Shown here: positions 61,417-64,000 of the stretch, one piece after another
Position numbering within the stretch: the first letter of the stretch is position 1
Layout: each line of letters begins with the position of its first letter
The notes under the pieces: model-generated
Databases searched by the model: none
What the model saw: only the letters and a program-made list of their open reading frames with translations
Told to the model about the DNA's origin: nothing
From: Pyrocephalus nanus
Lineage: Eukaryota; Chordata; Aves; Passeriformes; Tyrannidae
Reading direction: 5' to 3'
Assembly (NCBI GenBank): GCA_038380795.1
Contig: CM076259.1
Location: 67,733,741 to 67,797,740, forward strand
DNA: 64,000 nucleotides
Translations under genes and position numbers: made by a program

Positions 61417-64000
61417 ACTGGTTTGAAAGCTTACTGCCAATGCAGCTGGATTAAATTCTGTGATATAATGAAGGTTGCCTAAACCAAATCCAAGACCATT
61501 CTTCCCCCATATTTATGCTTAGTTCAAGTACTTTACATGCAACTTCACTGAGTCTCTCCTTAGCTCTGCAATAGAGCGTCTGGGTCACATTGTCTTTTCC
61601 ACTGGTACTTTATTTGTACCACATGTTTTCTCCAGATGAAAATATCCTGTAAGGAAGGATGCCTCTTCACATAAATTATTTCCTTGCTATCTCAGCTTTC
61701 TCCTTAGAGAAAGGAAGGCAAAACAGAAGTAGGGGGTAGAAGAACATTTCTGCAACAACATTTTTATTTGGCTTTGGATCTGCTGAGGCATCATCTAGAG
61801 GAGCAGTCAACCTTTCCTCCAGTCTTGATATCTTTGTGAGCTGAAGATAAAAATTGCTTCACTATTTTGAGGACTTCAAGAATGGTAAAAAAGTTGTACC
61901 AAGTATAAAGAAAGAATATAGCAGCTAGAGCTGGCATGAAAGAATGAATTCAACTTCTTTAAGGTGGTTAGTAATTGTATATACAGAAACTGTAGTTTCA
62001 GAAAATTGATTCACCTTATTATTTTATTAAACCTTATCCAGACCATTACAGCATTGTCTCAAGTGAAATCCTTGTAATCCTCAACCTGTCATGCTAATAA
62101 ATGAGATTTTAAATAGGTAACTATTAGCATGTTTTCAAAGAGAAGTAGACAGGCTCTATTTTGGCTGTGTTGTGACTACACTTCTGAGGGCAGGGAATAT
62201 AGTAGCTTAAAACCAGCAGTGCATATCTGTTACACATACCATCTCCTTTCATTCAGGCATACACACAGTTGCTGCTGAAGGAGCTGAATTAACACTTGGA
62301 ATAGATGAGAACAGAACCATATTTCCTTGAGCTTACAACAGTCACATAAGATTCATTATGTCTTGTGTAGCAAGTTCAGTACCCTGGCAATGTCATGTTA
62401 TTTCCTTCATCTACTGCCACATTTTGTTGCTGAGATCCCTGGCTGCTGGCAATATTGGATCACTGAGTTCTGTCCTGCTCCTGCAGTGCTAATTCCTAGG
62501 CCCTTCATTTTGTTTCCAAACATTTTTTTTTTCTGATTAATTAACTTCACTAAATCAGTTCTTTTAGTTGCTTACTCAAACTTCCAGAAGTCTTCAAAAC
62601 TGCAAGTGATAAAGTCAGTTTTACCAAACAAGTGGTTTGAAAAGATGCCACCTTTTTCAGGTGAGAGCACTGAAGTCCATAATAGCATGCATAGATAAAC
62701 TCCATCAAGGTTGAAAGTAATGCCAATGGACACCATTAGAGTGGCCTGTGTAAATACTTAGCTGAGGAGAAAAGCACCATAAAGCAAACTTACAAAATCA
62801 AGCTGACAGGAAGCATATGCACACAGATTTGTGTAATTCAGTGTAAGACACAGTAAAGTGAGAGTGTATATTTATGAGCCCATAAGATCTCTCGTAAAAC
62901 CACCTAAGTCACAAAAGCAGTGGGCCCTTTTATTTTGACAGCAGGGTCAGGCCCTTGGAGAACATTAAGAAAGAGATTAAAGTACTTCTACTCCTCCCAT
63001 CAAGATACTCAACCTACCAGAGAAACATGGTATGGGATGGGAAAGTTCTGTCATTGAAAGAGATTCTGTGATGTTCAGACAAAGTACTGGTACCATAGCC
63101 AAACAGAGTGGCTATGATGGTTTCATGAAGGGCCACCTCTGTTTAAACAGTAAGATAGGGATTGTCCTAGTTTCCATCCTACTATTGAAACCATATTGCA
63201 ATCTCCAGGGCTGAAGTTTCTCACATAAATCATTAAAGATCTGCATTTAAAATTCTGTCTGCATTGTTTCTGAGAAGACAGTTATTGCATTTCATGGTAG
63301 ATTTGTGCTCTTGAAGATACTTCACCCTTGAGGAAAGCCAGGTTTTTAAATTTTAAAATTGAATTTTAAAATTAGAAGTTCCTTTAAGGCATGCTGTGTT
63401 TCCTTGTAAACATGCTAGACCACTTAAGTAATTCACTAACTACCCAACTGTACTTTTCTGAGGCATTTAATTTAAAAGTTCTATCAAGCAATGACATGAT
63501 GTTGGAGTATTTTATTATGTACAACACCTTTTCAATAAACAGTACCTTAATTCACCTTGAAGAATCAAGCAATAGTGAGTAAATAATAAACGGTAACAGC
63601 ACAAGCCAGGAAAGTAAACAGTAAATAAATAGGTGAAAGAACTGTTAACGGTCTAAGCAGGAAGGATTGAATCTCAATCTTTTCTCTTTAAGCCCTTGTA
63701 ATTAAAAGTAAATACTCCTGAAGGAATATGTATAACTTCATAGAATTTCTGCATTTCTCATCATTAATGAGATATTGTAATGATGAGATAGCCTTATTAG
63801 TAGGAGGTTTCCAAAAACGTGAAGGGGAATGGGAGACAGAACATGAAGGAATGACATCCAGTGGATCAGAAAATCCCCTGAAAATATCTAAAGGATGGTT
63901 TCCTCACACTACCTACTATGATTAAAGATAGCAACTGCAGGAGCAGTGTCAGCAGTTGCATTCAGAACACTTGAGAGGCCAAGTACTCAAGGTCAAGTGT

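Larger units (their letters stand above)
52961..64000. other. Long unique AT-rich noncoding stretch
   Basis: Eleven kilobases with no recognised gene or transposon. It holds two unassigned open frames (54066-54422 and 55493-56011), A tracts near 55330-55346, T tracts near 58987-59002 and 61395-61416, and short direct repeats such as GATATCCTAC near 58598-58622. AATTTTAAAATT occurs twice at 63349-63373. Confidence 0.5.

Noticed and set aside
1..64000. tRNA, rRNA, CRISPR or bacterial-type systems
   Set aside because: No cloverleaf with a B-box-like GGTTCGAAT core, no rRNA blocks and no regularly spaced repeats were seen. The repeat content is avian.

Overview
The window looks like noncoding nuclear DNA from a bird, probably a neoavian. 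It is AT-rich and CpG-poor. It carries several CR1 LINE fragments, some ending in the ATTCTATG-type tail typical of avian CR1. It also has one solo LTR of an avian ERVL-like type and one endogenous retrovirus (ERV) fragment. I see no tRNA or rRNA gene, no CRISPR array and no bacterial-style operon. No open frame resembles a host protein I recognise. The best reading is a gene desert or the inside of a very large intron.

Layout. Positions 1-13164 are mostly unique AT-rich DNA with a pyrimidine-rich block (1553-2127), a CpG-containing stretch that may be a conserved noncoding element (3330-3490), a GA microsatellite and an old CR1 copy (8549-8820). Positions 13165-19565 hold two direct copies of an unnamed ~0.65-0.7 kb sequence, about 5.7 kb apart. 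Between them lie a CpG-containing ATG-initiated frame and a (TTTCA)n microsatellite. A plus-strand CR1 lies at 23419-24114.

Positions 27829-29714 are the most complex part. This is the 3' end of an ERV on the minus strand, made of env remnants followed by one LTR with no gag or pol. The transmembrane subunit is still readable to its C-terminus, with one in-frame stop. The surface-subunit part has been internally duplicated, and one duplicate carries a deletion.

Positions 33553-36262 hold a minus-strand CR1 that ends at a 66-base perfect A tract and a C/A-rich repeat, then an independent plus-strand CR1. Positions 45900-48065 hold three minus-strand CR1 pieces of different age. A solo ERVL-type LTR lies at 49810-50379, followed by two short CR1 fragments (50795-50965, 52888-52960). 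From 52961 to the end I see only unique AT-rich DNA, a few unassigned open frames and homopolymers.

Nothing here forms a pathway. The coding content is decayed transposon and retrovirus sequence. All family assignments are from recognition by eye, and boundaries of old repeats are approximate by tens of bases.
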